Shown: one piece after another, positions 22,762-36,800 of the stretch | Position numbering within the stretch: the first letter of the stretch is position 1 | Layout: every line of letters starts with the position of its first letter | Position numbers and translations under genes: made by a program | Notes under the pieces: generated by a model | Seen by the model: the letters and a program-made list of their open reading frames with translations, nothing else | Database searches by the model: none | What the model was told of the DNA's origin: nothing | Source of the DNA: Montifringilla adamsi | Taxonomy: Eukaryota; Chordata; Aves; Passeriformes; Passeridae | Assembly (NCBI GenBank): GCA_017590115.1 | Contig: JAGGNK010008559.1 | Coordinates: 4,085,888 to 4,149,887 of the forward strand | Length of the DNA stretch: 64,000 nt | Direction: 5' to 3'

Positions 22762-25700
22762 TACTTTTTAAGCCAAGTTAACACATTAAGGAACATAGAA
22801 TTTGGATTCTGTTTTTAAACCAAGTGTTATAAATGAGCGAAGTGATATTTTCAGGAGATCAGTAATATTATTTTCATTCCTCAGATTTATTCTCTTTAAC
22901 AAGAATTTTAAATACTTAACATTTCTTTAAACAATGTCTTACGCCACTTTTAAAAATACCCAAAATTCCTTTAACTAAAGTGATTCATTTTAGCAAGCAT
23001 AATCACATTTTCCCTGCTTTTCAATAATGCCATACTTTGTACCTGACTGCGTTAAACCTTAAGATTGCATTGATCTTAAAAAATAGGTCTTGTGTCAAAA
23101 GGTGATTAAAAACATCTTCTCAGTAGATCTTAGTGGAATATCTCCTTTGTTGAATTGTTGCTATAGCTAAGATCTAGTCTATGATGTCCTTTTCTAATCC
23201 TCTGCTTATTGCATGCACCTTATGTCATTTTTTTCCATAATGAAATCCTACTGTGTCCTTCGTGTTGCATTCACTGGCAGCTCTGCTCTTCCTCTAATGC
23301 TTATCTTTTGGATTAGTCTGTGAGAACTGTGGGGGTTCCCAGTATTTCCATTTGTAGCTGCCTGTGTCCTGTAAGTTACCTCAGGATGTATGTATTTGAT
23401 GATAACAAAGACATTTACTCCCATACTTCTACTTGTGCTACAACAGCATAAATAAACTAATAATAACTATTCATAGATATGAAGTAATGTTGCCTTTTAC
23501 TTTATTGAAGGTGCTTCAGAAATTACCATTTATGTCCAATGGTAGATAAATTATTGGCAATCATGAACCAAGAATAAAGACAGCTTTGGGTGGTACAGAA
23601 GAAATACAATATCTGATTTTTAGAAATGTAAATTAAAAGTCAGATAGGTAAAATGGGTTGTATAAGAAAATCAGCAGTGCTAACCCTTTATCCAGCCTCT
23701 CACACCACAATGCAAACAGCATATCAGAAATCCTCAAGCTCTGAAATATGTCCTACCTCTCAATAGGGAATTTGTGAATAGAAATATTTAAATGTTTCCT
23801 TTCGGACATTTGGCATTTGAAGTGTACTGTCAGTTTAAGGAATTCAACAACAATACAAAAAGTAAAATGAGTAATGGCAAGTAGAAACAAGGCAGAACAC
23901 CAACCCAAAAATGACAGTCCCATCAGCTCAGCACAGCTTTTGGTGTACTCTCACTCCTGGTAGACAGAGTTTAACTAGGCCTGTTTAAAAGCTCTTTCAT
24001 TAGAAACCATATTTTAAATATATTTTCAATTATGTGCAGAGAATTCTTGCCTCTTTCCCCAAAATCTGATAATTTTTCTACATTTTTCTCATATTCATGG
24101 ATTTCTAATAAGCTCCACCTAGCTTGAGGCTCTCCATTCATGACTCACATGTAGCAGAAGAAATCCACCCATCAACCAAAATTATAATTTACAGCTCACT
24201 TTAATCTGGGAGTCACTCAGGCATCCAGCAGCTCCAGTTACACCAAGAGCAGCTTCTCACTTCAGCTGATGTTTTGGCAAGTGCAGTCTTTGAAATGGTA
24301 TAATCATAATTTTTCAGGCAAGATTTGAATAAGTTTTGCCTGTAAATAACCCAAAGGGTCATCTTGATTTATGAACTATTTATCACCCATGTAAGGGTTT
24401 GCAGTATTCCCACTATTTCTTGATTAGCTAATGAGAAGTAAATTAAAAATAAATTGCTCAATGTGCTTCAGGACTCTTGCTTTGTGAAATTTACTTGCTT
24501 TACTTTATTGCCTGGATAAGAATCTCAGTGCATAATTTTATAAGGAAAATCCAGTTTTAAAATTCTGTGTCTGCTGGGTAGGGGGCAACACAGATGTTGC
24601 AACTGCAGTACAGATTTAGCAATTTGGTTTTCTAATCTATACAGGATATTTTTCTAAAGGTAGCACTTGTGGCAGTAAAAAAACTGGATTAACTTCACTG
24701 AACCAGGCTGATTTGCAACAATAGAAAGACCTCTTCAGTCTTTTGGAAAGGAATGAACCAATGGTTACTAGAACATTTTAAACACAAAAGTTTTAGAAAC
24801 AAGAAGAAAAACACCCCAGCATTATGAAAAACAATATTCCAGAATTTTATGTACTTTTTTACCTTCTTATTACTTTGGTTTTTTTTACCATTACTCTATT
24901 CATTCCCTTTACTAGCAAATTTCAATTCCTTATCAGTATTTAATGCTTACCATAATAAAAAAGTAATTTTGAGAAGAGAATAAAGACAAAAAACGTCAAA
25001 CTGCAGAAAAGTGAAAACAATGTCAGAAAAGAAGCTGTTATAGAGTTTTAATTACATTTTCTCTCTGCTGCTTTTTCTATAATGGTTTGAATCTTCTTGT
25101 TAGAGCTGCATATTTTTTTTTAATGAAGTATTGGCTGTCTTAACATTATTAAGTATTGAATATGCTTTTCATTTTTATTTTCTATGTTTCATTCAGCCAC
25201 ATGCCAAAAATCTTATCAGTTATAGCACAGACTAAGAAAGGTCACTGCAGTGGATGGGGACACTCCTTTGCAGCCCCCATGAGTTTCTGGAAAAAGAGAA
25301 GGCACAATGCAGCTGGAAATCTTCCTGCCTCCCAGAAGCCAGCTACTACTACAGTAGCATACATCAGCAGAATTTTTTTTTTTAACCAAACAGTCAATGC
25401 TGACCTACAATAATTAAAAAAATGTCTGAGGAATATCTAATTTTCATTAATAATATTAGGCAGTGTAGGAGGGAAGTTTTCTGGCCTTCCCCATTTTCCT
25501 TAGCCGCCTGAAGGTTGTCTGATTCAAGAGCTGCCTCTGAAGGAAACATGGAATCTCTCTGCTTTTTTGTTCTCTCTGTTGTTTTTTTATGTTGTAGTCA
25601 TAATTTATGGCTACAACAATTTCATAACATTCTACAGAAAAATATATTAACTTTAATATTTTGATTATTATTCTCCAGACTTGGAGATTATAATATTTAC

Positions 25701-27593
25701 CATGCATTACCATACAGAAATTATCATAATTTTTGTATTTACCCACATTTACTCAATATCTGCTTTCTCTACTAGAAAGAGTTTTCACTTGTTTTGTCAT
25801 GAAATCTCACTCAAGATTTATTTATTCATCTTTAAATCATAAATCACAACTGTATGTCAGTCCTTTTATATGTTCAGGTTCCTTTTGACATTTTAAGCCA
25901 ATCTATGTTTGACAACTATAGGTCTAACACTATTCATAATGAAAATATCTGAAAACTTTAAAACATTTACCTCTTGGTAATAACTTCATCTGAAGTACAT
26001 ACATCATTTAAAAATTCAACTGCTGGGAAATTTGCGGGTCTGACTGTTCTCTTAAGAGTCATGTGTCTCCGAAAACCCCAGCAAAGTTCCTAATAAACCC
26101 CAGAATTTCTTTAGGAATGTACCTGGGACTGAAAGAAGAATGACTGCTCTTACTCTTACTCTGAGTTAAATATGTGCATGAGGATACCACATCAATGAAT
26201 TCTACCTGACTCAAGGGTCACCAATTCCCTTCTTGTGATCCAGAAAATCACCCATTATGCACTGTGCTCCTCTTCTGGAGTTAAAGCTCAACAGCAGACG
26301 GCACCTAAATGTCACACAGTGGTCCGCATTCTAAAAATAAAAAATTAAATTTTAGTTAGAAGAAAGATGATTACAAAAATAATCATTAAATGAAGTCAAA
26401 TCCATATAAAGTAACTTTAAAAGTCATCAGAATCAAAACATGTCTGAACAATGTCTACAATAAGTTTTGGGAAAAAAAAATAGAAGGAAAACCAAAGTAT
26501 TAGCATTTCCAACATGAAGAAACTACCAAAATATGCTTGAAAAATTAAAACCTATAGATGAAAGTCATTAAAGAGTCATTGCAACTGTTCTCTTCATACT
26601 GTCATCAGGAGGAGGAATGACTGAGCATGAATAGGCAATAGTGGTGCATTTTTGCCTGCTGTCTTCTCTGTGTTGCGAAATCCATGTGTATTCATGAGAA
26701 TTAAAATGTATTAAAATACACTTCTCAATAATAAAATCTAAGTTTGATAAAGGAATAAATAAATAAGTGTTAGATCAGTCCAGTAGTGGCTGTCATTTTA
26801 CAGATGTCTTCCAGTTCCATGATATAAACCTCAGAAGACAGGCTATGTGGAATGTCTTGGGAACTTTAATTTACTATGTTAATACTTTACATGTCTTCCA
26901 GAGAAAGGAATCTTCCTGTTTCCAATGGTTAAAATCTAATAGCCAGGTCAGGTTTCACAGCAGAGAAGAAGCAGCAGCCTCTTAAGTACGCATGACTATC
27001 ACCATAAAAGTTAAGTATAAGTTAAAATCAATATCAAGAATTACACTTGGAAGCAAATGAAGCACTTGGAGTAAATTAAGATTATAGAGTTCTAATTTAA
27101 TGTTCCCCATGCAATAAGCTCGGCAGAAAGTACTTTAGGGCCCAGCATGGAGGTGACAAAGATACAACTGATTTTAGTGGAGTCTATATTCAAGACAAAT
27201 GACCAAAACTCCCTGGAGACTCCACGATGAATGTCTGGGCACTTGGCTGCTACTGCTGCTCTTCAGATAGACACAGAGATCCCTGAAAGTGTGATGGAGA
27301 GAGATAAACATTGCTCTCACCCTTTTATGCAACGATAATGGACATAATCTTTCACGACCTGATCGGTAAAATCAATATGTCAGAAATATTTTCACACAGG
27401 ATTCATAAAAAATGTTTTTTTGCAAAGCTGCAAGAAACATTTTTTGTCTGCATCAGGCTGTTGCCTTCTAAGCAGTTTGGTCTCATGATCTACAGCTTTG
27501 GGCCAGCACCTGCCACAGAGTCAAGCCTTTCCTCTCTCTCCAGACATATTCCACAGAGGAAAAACAAAATACAGAAGATGAAATTACTTTTAC
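22762..27593. other. Non-coding DNA, nothing certain
   Basis: AT-rich. A well-formed acceptor near 25196 is followed by an open frame to 25413, but the reading frame is not convincing and no donor is clear. The other frames here have no splice support. No repeat family recognised. Confidence 0.4.
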
Positions 27594-27613
27594 TTTTTTT
27601 TTTTTTTTTTTTT
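27594..27613 (+). repeat. Poly(T) tract, 20 bases
   Basis: An uninterrupted T run ending in TTTACCAG. Confidence 0.85.
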
Positions 27614-28064
27614 ACCAGGATTACAAAGAGAGCATCAGGCCCACACAAATCCCTTTATAGGTAAGCTGGAAAAAGCCCATACAAAACTTACCAATATTGT
27701 TCAAAATTGTGTTCCCATGTGTGGATTCTTAGATGGTTTCTACTAGAAAGGTAGCACACATGAAATCCGACTCCCACCAGTTTGTTTTTCTTTTTAAGCA
27801 AAACAAAACAAAAACCAAACTCCAGATGACAACTAGTAACTAGAATTTCTGGTAACAAAAAGCCTAAGGAATTCAGGATCACCAGTTTTCCAGGAAATCC
27901 TAATTAGCATGCTATCAATATATTACGTATGTCAGAGTGAGCAATTCCATACAATGTTGGCATTTCAGTTTCTGTGAGGTGCAGGGGGGATAAAGATAGG
28001 GTTGTTTTGATTTTGCTGCTGTTGAATTTCTACTGTCTGCCTTCATCAGCCTTTCTTTCTACAG

Positions 28065-28203
28065 AGAAACTAATGAAAAAGAACAGAAATCCTCTCCTGA
28101 ATTGTATATGATTCTCCATTTATTTCTGGAGTTTAGGGACAAGCCATGGGATGAAATTTCTGTCACATCCAAATACCAGGCTTTGAAGGGCTGTTTCAAT
28201 TGA
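28065..28203 (+). CDS. Candidate terminal coding exon, unidentified
   Basis: A strong acceptor (CCTTTCTTTCTACAG) opens a frame of 45 codons ending in TGA at 28201-28203. One leftover base precedes the first full codon. The translation is protein-like: ETNEKEQKSSPELYM, then LHLFLEFRDKPWDEISVTSK and a short end with ALKGCFN. Acidic/polar residues give way to alternating hydrophobic and charged residues. It is not recognised. The phase does not join directly to the 18497 exon at either of its phase-0 donors, so another exon would have to lie between, or this belongs to a different gene. A T/G-rich simple repeat follows directly. Confidence 0.3.
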
Positions 28204-28216
28204 ACAGAGTGTCTTA

Positions 28217-28299
28217 TGGTTTTGTTGGTTTTTTGTTGGGGTTTTTTTTTTTTTTGTTTGTTTTTCTAACTTGTTTTGTGTGTGTACGTGTGTGTGTGC
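28217..28299 (+). repeat. T/G-rich simple repeat
   Basis: GTTTT- and GTTGG-type units, a 14-base T run and a short (GT)n stretch. On the minus strand it gives a lysine/threonine/glutamine-rich artificial frame. Confidence 0.85.
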
Positions 28300-31200
28300 C
28301 CCAATACGTAAAATGAAAATATAGGAATAGAACACAATATTCTAAGGGCTGATTTTTATTCAATTTGTCATGTAATCTAAATATGTCATTTAATTGCCAA
28401 GGGAAAAAAACCTAAATCTTACTGAAGTCTGTGCTCTTTTCCCTGGATGCTGGAGGCACGTGCAAGGTGTTCTCTCAGTGTGAGCACATGAGGCATTTCA
28501 GTCATTGAAAAACACACCATCATCATGATTAAGTTGTTGCATTAGAAGCTTCAAAAGCCCTTCTGTTTCAAATTGTTAATAACATACTAGGGATTGGAGG
28601 CACTCTGAAAAGCAATTCACAGAAAGTCAAACAGCCTGGATAATGGTGAAGAGGAAGCTAACACATAAATAAATTACTTGGGCAGGCAAAAACAAATTCA
28701 CAGAGAGAGGTGGTAGCATATTGTCAGAAGACAGCTTCAGGCAAAATAGGTGAAAATCACAAAGAAAAGACGTGAAGCACAGAAAAGGAAACAAAATTGC
28801 AGAGGAGTAGCAAAAGCACAGGCCTAATAGTTATTCTGACTAGGACAAGTTGACAGCATGCCAAAAGAATTAGGATCTAATCAATCTGTGGGGCTCAAGA
28901 CTGTTTGGAAGAAGGAGAATCAAATAAATGGAATATTTGAAAAAAAGGCAAAGGAACAAACCGATTTTGAAGGGAATATTATGTTCCTGTCAAAAGTCTC
29001 TTGACAGAGAAAGGGTGAGACAGACAATTTCTACAGCTGGGTCATCATCGCCTACTGATGCACAGGTAAGGTTACCACCATGTTTAAGACAACTTATTGA
29101 AGATAAAAGACAGTATTTTTCCATCTACAGCAAGCAGGTTAAATGATCCATGGATACACAGGTAACTCGGCAGGAAAATGCACATGATTTTGTAAAATAT
29201 GTGTCGTCATTTCAAATGACAGGAGGTTGGAAAAGTGGATTGGCTCCATAGTATTGATAACTACAATGGAGTTTTGCTTCCCAGTATATCTACATAGTTT
29301 TCTACTCTTTTTTAATGTTAAATTCTCCTAAAACCATCAAGGAAAAAAAATGTACTTAATTATCTTCATTAGTTTCTCTCATTCAACCTTGAATCCACTG
29401 CCCACTTCAAAATTACCTGATTTTTCTCTTTGGAAACGAGTCTCAATCCTTCAAAATAGCCCAAAAGTAATTGCAAAAGCAATTACTTTGAGACTTGCAT
29501 AACCTCTGGACAGGAATGCTACCATTAATGGACAAGTCAGGGCCCACAACTGAGAAGAGAGTTATTGGTCATGACACAAAATAAGCCCAGAGTCATCTAA
29601 GACACTGAGATAGTGTAACACAGGAATAGCCTGTATTCAGACTCTGGATTTGCAGTTAAACACCCTAATGAAAGTAGCATGATCTTCAAATTTACATGCC
29701 CAGATTCTTTACCAAAATGTAAAACCACCTCCAGTCTAGAGGTTACTTTGATCATGTCTGTTTTGAAACTAAATTATCAAAACTCTAAGACATATTAATT
29801 GTTTCCTATAGTATATAAATTTCATAACATCTCAGACATTACTCTGTGGTAAAATTAAATAAAAAATAACATTCTAAAAACTACAACAAAAGATTGTTAG
29901 CAGTAAATAAGGTACTTGGCCGCTGTAACCACACAGCCCAGCAGCACATAATATCTGTATCTAGAAATAGGCCATAAGGCAGGATGGAGATGGGGAACAG
30001 GCATAGACACTTCACACCCATAAACAACTCATCCATGGTTCCCTAAGAAATGCAGCCAGCCCTGAGCTGGAAAAATCTGGTTTTAGGGGCAACAAAGAGA
30101 AAGAAGAACTAGTATTTAACAAAAGTACAAGGCAGTATGTGTAGCAAACTCAAAAGTTACATGGAGCTGCTGATCAATGAGGAAAGAAGAAGGTGTAAAA
30201 GTACATTAAAAAACATTAATATTACCCTGAATGGATCCTGGAGGGAAGAAGAAGAAACTGATGACATAAACAAGCCAGTATTCCTCCTTGTGAAGGACTC
30301 CATGTGCTACCCTCACTGACAGCACCACCAGGAATCCACTGACCTTGGATCCCAGGGAAAGGAAGAAAAGGGATCACAGCAGCAGCAAAAGGGTTAGAAA
30401 CAAAGAAACATGCATCCAAATTCCTCACTGCATTATCATACTTTGTCTGGACTAGGAATAATTAAATTCTCATTATTTCAACTGCGCTAACAATAAATTC
30501 ATGGCCTTACCTACCACACATATTTTGAAAGCAACATTGCATGAGTGATGCAAAATTCAGATCTAAAGTTACTTTTCATGTAACTAAAACTGATCACCTT
30601 CAATGTAGTCCCTCTACAAACTTACGTAAACTGCTAGTCTTTCAGAACAACCCTGTGGATTTGTAGTTGTGTCATAAGTACTGGAAAGGAGCCTGTGGGC
30701 TGATTGTTCAACTTTCTAAGCAAGGTTATGGTCACCACGTCACAAGGTAGCTGCCTTGTCTGGGAGGAGAAGGAATGACTTGTTAAGGTGAAAATTTTTC
30801 ATCAGTTTACCTATCCTTTTTGTTAGCTATAATGAAAGTATGAATTTCCAAAAAAGACTGTTCCTTTTTTTCCAAAAAAGACAATATAATGAAGTGTAAG
30901 CAATTACTTATATTTTTAAAATGAAAACACCCATGCTTTTAATCCTAAATGTGCTGCTGAAGAATTGTCTAAGCTGTAGATGTAATTTATGGCTGAAAGT
31001 AGAGGGTGGCTTGAATGGGAAGTGCTGGGGTGCCAACTGTAAGGCAAAAAAAATCCTAATTTTTCTTAGAAAGGATTTGGCGAGGGGTGGGGGGAAGCAG
31101 AAAATAGTTTTAAGTTTTGGCTTGATTTTTGTTTATTTATTTGTGTTTGGTTTTGTTTTTTCTCTAATGGTATTATTTGAAATCCTGAAAATTGTGTTAT

Positions 31201-32950
31201 AAAATCTGGAGCATGTGACCTTGAGAATCACTGATCTTTCAGATTATTAGTCAGAAAGTGATTTTAAAAGTTGTGGTTCTTCTTTCAACAACAACTTCTC
31301 AAAATAGGTTAGCCTGAAGCAGTCCACAATACCCACCACAGCAGAAGGTTGTGATTCTAATCCTACTTTAGTTTCACTGACTATTTGCAATTTTGCAATT
31401 TTGTATATCAGTGACAGAAGTAAAAACTCAGATACTTGAAACACTATGAAAGAAAAAAATTCCCATGTGACCATTTAACCAGCATTGCTTTACATGGGGC
31501 AAATAACTGGGGTGAGAATATGAGAATATACACAACATTTTCATGTTAAAGTCAAAGATCTGTTTCAAACAAGTCTATATTATTTTTCATATTTGTTTTT
31601 TAATTGACATCAGTGGAAACTGATATTCCAAAGCATAGATGCCTCTCAGCAGAAGCCTGTGAGAAGTGATGGGCAAGGCAGGTTTGATTTGCTAGTGATG
31701 GCATTACCTTATATATCAAATGTGGTGACTGTGGACCAATGCTGAATGGATCACCAGTGTGCCAGCCCATTTTAAGGCTGATCTTTGATCATTTGTGTAT
31801 CTGTGGGTTTTTGTGGGAATTTTCCATGGCCACGTAGTCTGCCTGCATCTATGGATTAGTACAGATTCTGAAAAATGTTAAAATTAAGCCCTGGCTATGC
31901 AGTTTTTTTATTTTCCTTTTTATTTCCCTTTTTTCCCCCAAAGATGCAAGTGCTTGGATTTTATCATTTCTTCATGTACATGTCATGCTGTGATCAAAAG
32001 CAATTTAATGTAGTGCTGCTGTTTATACAAAAGGACATTTGAGGCCACTTTGATATCCTACATAACATCTTCCTGTGAGTCTTCTTCTTAGTTGTGTATT
32101 ATTCAGACAGAGCTAACTGCAATTTAAATGAAAAAAAGAAATGAATGCTAAACCACACGTACACCAACACTGAGAGTAGGGTTTACTTAACTGACTTTAG
32201 AGAAAAATAGACAGGATGTCTACACCTTTGCTGAACTTGACACCATGTAGTTAAGGCTGTAGTCACTTACAGGAGGTGTTTAATCTGGCCTATTTCCTCA
32301 GTGTAAGGTAAATCATGTTATGGGTTGCTTAGCTCTGCCTTTCTGCTGTAGGGGATCTCTGCAGACAGCTTAAAACCTGAGGAGATGAATGCCACCTCAG
32401 ATATTTTAAATTGAAACAACAGCATATTTTAAATTGAAATAAGTATACAAATTTGTTGCTACTGCAATAAAACCAAATTATTGTATTTGTTTTCTACTAT
32501 AAATTATTGGAAAGTACCATTTTTGAAAAAATATCCTACGATTTTTATTTTTTAAATACTGTTTCAATTTTGACGTGTTCCAGTAAAATTTATTTGCTTT
32601 ATAATATACATTTCCAATCCCATTTTTTCATTAGACTTGGCCTATATGTAACTGTGTAGCTATTATTTTCAGTTGTTTTAAAAACAAAACCATGTGAAAC
32701 ATATATTTAAAGATATAGTGCTAGTTCATTCCTGTTCCATATTACAATGGGAATCACAGATGAAGATTTTCCTGCCCTGAACATCAGTTCTGTTCAACAA
32801 AAAGCAGAGCCAGTTCAAGACAGTGTTACAACACTTTGGTTCTTTAGCTGCTACTGAGGGTTACTGTAATGCATTGTACTGTGAATCTCACCTGACAAAC
32901 AATGAGGAAAGATTGACTAAAACCACAGAGTATCACTGCATTCAGAATGT
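28300..32950. other. Non-coding DNA, nothing certain
   Basis: AT-rich. It holds a small perfect hairpin at 29464-29489, a short direct repeat of ATATTTTAAATTGAAA at 32401-32416 and about 32424-32439, and a possible micro-exon ending at a CAG|GTAAGG donor at 29065. No named repeats or RNA genes seen. Confidence 0.4.
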
Positions 32951-33345
32951 GGAATCACAGAACCATTCCAGTTGGAAAAGACATCCACGTTCATCAAGTC
33001 CAGCCATTAGCATAACATTTCTACTAAACTGTGTCCCTAGGCACCACATTTATATGTTTTTTTAACACTTCCAGGGATGGTGACTGTACCACTTCCCTGG
33101 ACAGCTTGTTCCAAGGTGTGATCACCCTGTCAGTGAAGAATTTTTTTTCTGATATTCAGCCCTCATGTTGCTACAACCTTTTTCAAGTGGCTGTAGTGGG
33201 AGAAAAGCCCTCCCCTCAGCCTGCTTTTCTTCTGGATGAACACCCCCAACTCCCTCAGCTGCTTTCATAAGGACTTGTACTCCAGATTTTCATCAGCTCC
33301 ATGGCCCTTCTCTGGACACACTCCAAGTAGGTGCTCATACCTGGA
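32951..33345 (-). mobile_element. CR1 LINE, 3' end
   Basis: On the plus strand the block begins GAATCACAGAACCATTCCAG. This is the reverse complement of the terminal repeat at the 3' end of CR1. It then runs through landmarks of the avian CR1 3' region: ACACTTCCAGGGATGGTGAC, CCTGGACAGCTTGTTCCA, CAGTGAAGAATTTTTTTTCT, CTCCCTCAGCTGC and CCTTCTCTGGACACACTCCA. Compared with the usual layout, the middle part (around 33150-33210) is shortened, so an internal deletion is likely. It is 5'-truncated, as most CR1 copies are, has no intact frame, and is dead. Confidence 0.92.
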
Positions 33346-33726
33346 GAAAGTTTAGGCAGTGAGACTTTCAGGCATTATTTCCCTCCACTTTTTGGGTGGC
33401 CAAGACATAAAGCCATGGTTAACTCTGTGTCTGAACTGCAGTGTTCATAGCAATGCATGTGTACCCCAATATGTTTAACAATTAAGTGCACTTCAAGAAG
33501 GGAGATGGTGGTTTTTAGGTACATCTCTACATTTTTCCATGAATTCTCACTTTATTCAGTAATATTTTCATAATGATCACAAACAGGGTATTTATTTGAT
33601 CCTGGATGCTCATCAGGAGGTATGAATAGCAGCTTCATGTATTCTAAAATCTAACAACAACAACAAAATACTAGAAGATGGGTTTTCAACTTGCAATGCT
33701 AAAATGAGTTGATTTGCTATAAAGTT
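33346..33726. other. Non-coding DNA, nothing specific seen
   Basis: Flanking sequence between the CR1 copy and the MIR-like fragment, with a short (AAC)n at about 33652-33665. Confidence 0.45.
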
Positions 33727-33812
33727 GCTAGCCTAATTTCCTCATCCGTAAAATGCTGAGACCCTTCATTACAGGAGAGTTGTGACAAGGAAAATGAGTG
33801 ATGTCTTTGGAC
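33727..33812 (+). mobile_element. MIR/CORE-SINE-like fragment
   Basis: TTTCCTCATCCGTAAAATG matches the most conserved part of MIR. It is followed at the right distance by AGAGTTGTGAC and AAATGAGTGATG, which correspond to the GGTTGTTGTGAGG...AAATGAG part. The order and spacing make chance unlikely. Such copies are ancient and shared across amniotes, and the divergence here fits that. Confidence 0.6.
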
Positions 33813-36800
33813 CACTGTAACCCAAACTGTGACGGGAGGGTCAAAAGGGAAAGTAACCATGATTTTGGCAAGCATAAGGAAGTTCTACTAAGTCGTGCCG
33901 AAATCACACTGCTAGTGCTCCAAGATAAAAAAGGGAAATGGAAAGCTGAAATAAATGTGTCCTGAGTCTTAGTTAACAGTGCCCCACCAGGGCAACTCAG
34001 AGGCTTGGACATGCAGAGGAGCAGGGTTGGGATAAATCATAAGGTTACACAGCGGACTAGTGGACACCTGCTGTATATATTGCTTATACTTTATAAACAC
34101 TTTATTCAGTTTACTATAGCTCACTCAGCATTCTGAATGAATCAAGGATCAAGAGGAAAAACTATGTTGCATTCACACCCCCTCAAGTAAGATGCATCGC
34201 AGGTAGACCTTGAATAGTAGGTTTTTGTTCTGCTATTTTCTAGCATCTCAGTGTTTGACTTTGTGCTGCAGTGTTCTTTTACCCATATTTCTATATGTAA
34301 AATCTATCTACTTATCTACACCCCAAAAATCTGTTCAGTCTTTATAAAACAAACCCAAAATTATAAATGTGTACACTCTTCACCTTGGAAGAATGACACA
34401 TTTCTGGAAGTCAGTGAAGGGTTTTTAATGTTTAATATTCTAAAATACTCTAAAAATACTGCAGTTCAATTCCACATTTTTTTTAAAGAATAGATTATGA
34501 AGGCAATATAAAAACTGTTTTCTACAGCTGAAATTCTCTCTGTTAATTAAGAGTAGGTCTTTGTTCAAGTCATCCAGAAAGAACCTACTATCACATACCT
34601 GCCATCCATCGAGGGAAATGCTACATGCATATTTGGGATGGGGAAAAGCCCAAATTCCTCAAGGTCCAGCACCAACAGAAGAGAGTCTAAAAGAATTTGA
34701 GGGCTGCTGTTTTAACACAGCTACTTGCAGAACTGCCAGGCTGTGTAAGTGGATGCAGGAAGATGTTACAGTTGGCTTACTGTGACAGAGCACTGATATT
34801 TTCACTCTGGTGGATCATCCTGGGATCACACTCCTGAGGATGTGCTGGACTAAGATGCACCATGCAGACTTGTTGCAGGAAAGAATCTGCTTTAATTAAT
34901 GAGGAGAACAGCAAAAAGAAAACAAGATCTGACAGCTCCTTGATACTAAATGGTGTGACCTAAGCCCATAGCTGGCAAGGTTTTTGCACTGCCAGAAGGA
35001 AGATTTTGGGGGTTTGCAGCAATAGAAACAACTATGATGATTTAGTTTTAACCTCAGCAGTGCCCTGAACCACTATTTAATGACGACTCACCTTGGAGTA
35101 TGCTAGTTAAATGTTTTGATAAATGGAAGAAATAAAAGTTACTGGTCCCCACAGTTCCATTGTACATAAATAAATGAAATAGTTTATAAAACAGTATGAA
35201 AAGGCAGCTAGGTAGCATATAATTATTCCCCAGGTGACATGAAGTAAAATGGGCAACGTAAATCTACTAAAGAGTATAATTATCTCCAGGTACCAGGTCC
35301 ACATGAGACATTATCTAACACCTGCAAAAGCCAGTACATTGTTAATTTTCACCTGTTGCACCCATAGGAAATATTGCAACAAGCAACTAAAAGCAAGAGG
35401 CAGCTACTTCACATGAATGAAATGTTAAGGACAAAACAGAACTAATGCCTGAGATTTGTGTTAAGGGCACTGAATAAGAGCCAATGACATAGTGGACTCA
35501 CTGGGTGAGGAAGTCAATTAAATAAGCATGGTATTCTTCAGTAGGTGTGCTACATCTTCTGTGCCTTCACAGGTACAGTGAAAATATTCTGCCCTGCTGC
35601 TGACAACCAGCAAGTTACCCAGGGCCTTTACACAGCTGCCTAGCTGTCCTCTGGAGCTCTGCAGTGCTGGTAATCATTTCATCCTGCACAAAGCCAGTCA
35701 TGCCCATCGGGTCTGGCACTTCTCCCATCCACTCAGCACAGGAGGTACCCTACAGACAGACACCTTGCATGCTGCCTGGTTTTTAATATGTATTTATATG
35801 GTGAGGTGTGGAGCTGCAAAGGAAATGCCTGTCAAGAAAGCCATAAAGTAAATTAAGTTTTGTCTGGTTTTTGTGTTAATGTGAAAATGGCGATATGATA
35901 CTAAGTGACATCTATCAAAGTCTGCAGATGACATAGGGCATGTATCTCCTACCAGAGACTAGGATTCTGCTGGTTGATCCTACACAATCAAAAGCATTTA
36001 CATAATCTGTAAAAAGAGGAGCTTTCAGGAACAAGTGCTAGTAAATAGCCTAAAGAGTGCTTCAAATGCAGAAAAAATAAATTTGATTATTAAAAAGGAA
36101 AAAGTTGTCTTCTGTCTTCCATTAAGATAAAAATCTACTGAATCAAGAATTTTATTGCATGATATAAAAATGTCAAAATTGACATCTGCATTTAAATTTT
36201 AGACTCCTCCAGTGGATGTAAATTGAAGTATCCTAAAGCAAGATACTTCCAGTGTTTCTAAACACACAGTCACATTTTCTTACTACTCTGACATGATTTG
36301 GAATGAAGTCTTGCAAATGAAGTTTCCAAAGCATTTGATATTGCCAGGGCGTCTTGCTTGGCTCAATATTCAGAGGGATTTTGATTTACTGTTACTGTAC
36401 AATGTATTTTATAAACAGAAGGACGCATGTGTTTAGGACTCTTCAAATAATAATCCTGTACACTTTGGTCTTAGTCAAAAGATAGATATTATTCTATAAA
36501 AGAAGTAATATTTTCAAGATTTCAAAATTTAATGCTTAACTATTACAATCTGTTAAAAATGAGGGTTCCAAAGCATTAGTTGCTACTCAGAGCCTTAACT
36601 GCATTTAAGATCATCACATTACAAACCTAGAATATGTATGTTAATACCATTAATGGAGAAGTGGGTAAGTAACCAACCCACTAGTGGTACTGTAGAAAAC
36701 AGAGATACCATGTTTATGTGACACCAATTAGCAGTGTGTTTTTGAAGAATGCCAACTTGACAAGCCATTGACAAGTACTGGAAACTTAAGTCTCAAGAGT

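Noticed and set aside
25197..25413. Frame after a good pyrimidine tract and CAG
   Set aside because: The frame has no donor and unconvincing composition; the phase-0 alternative closes after 12 codons.
29011..29065. Possible short exon before a CAG|GTAAGG donor
   Set aside because: Too short, acceptor only moderate, no neighbouring exon in phase.
31247..31474. Minus-strand frame with a protein-like end
   Set aside because: Acceptor weak (GCAAATAG) and no upstream exon found on that strand.
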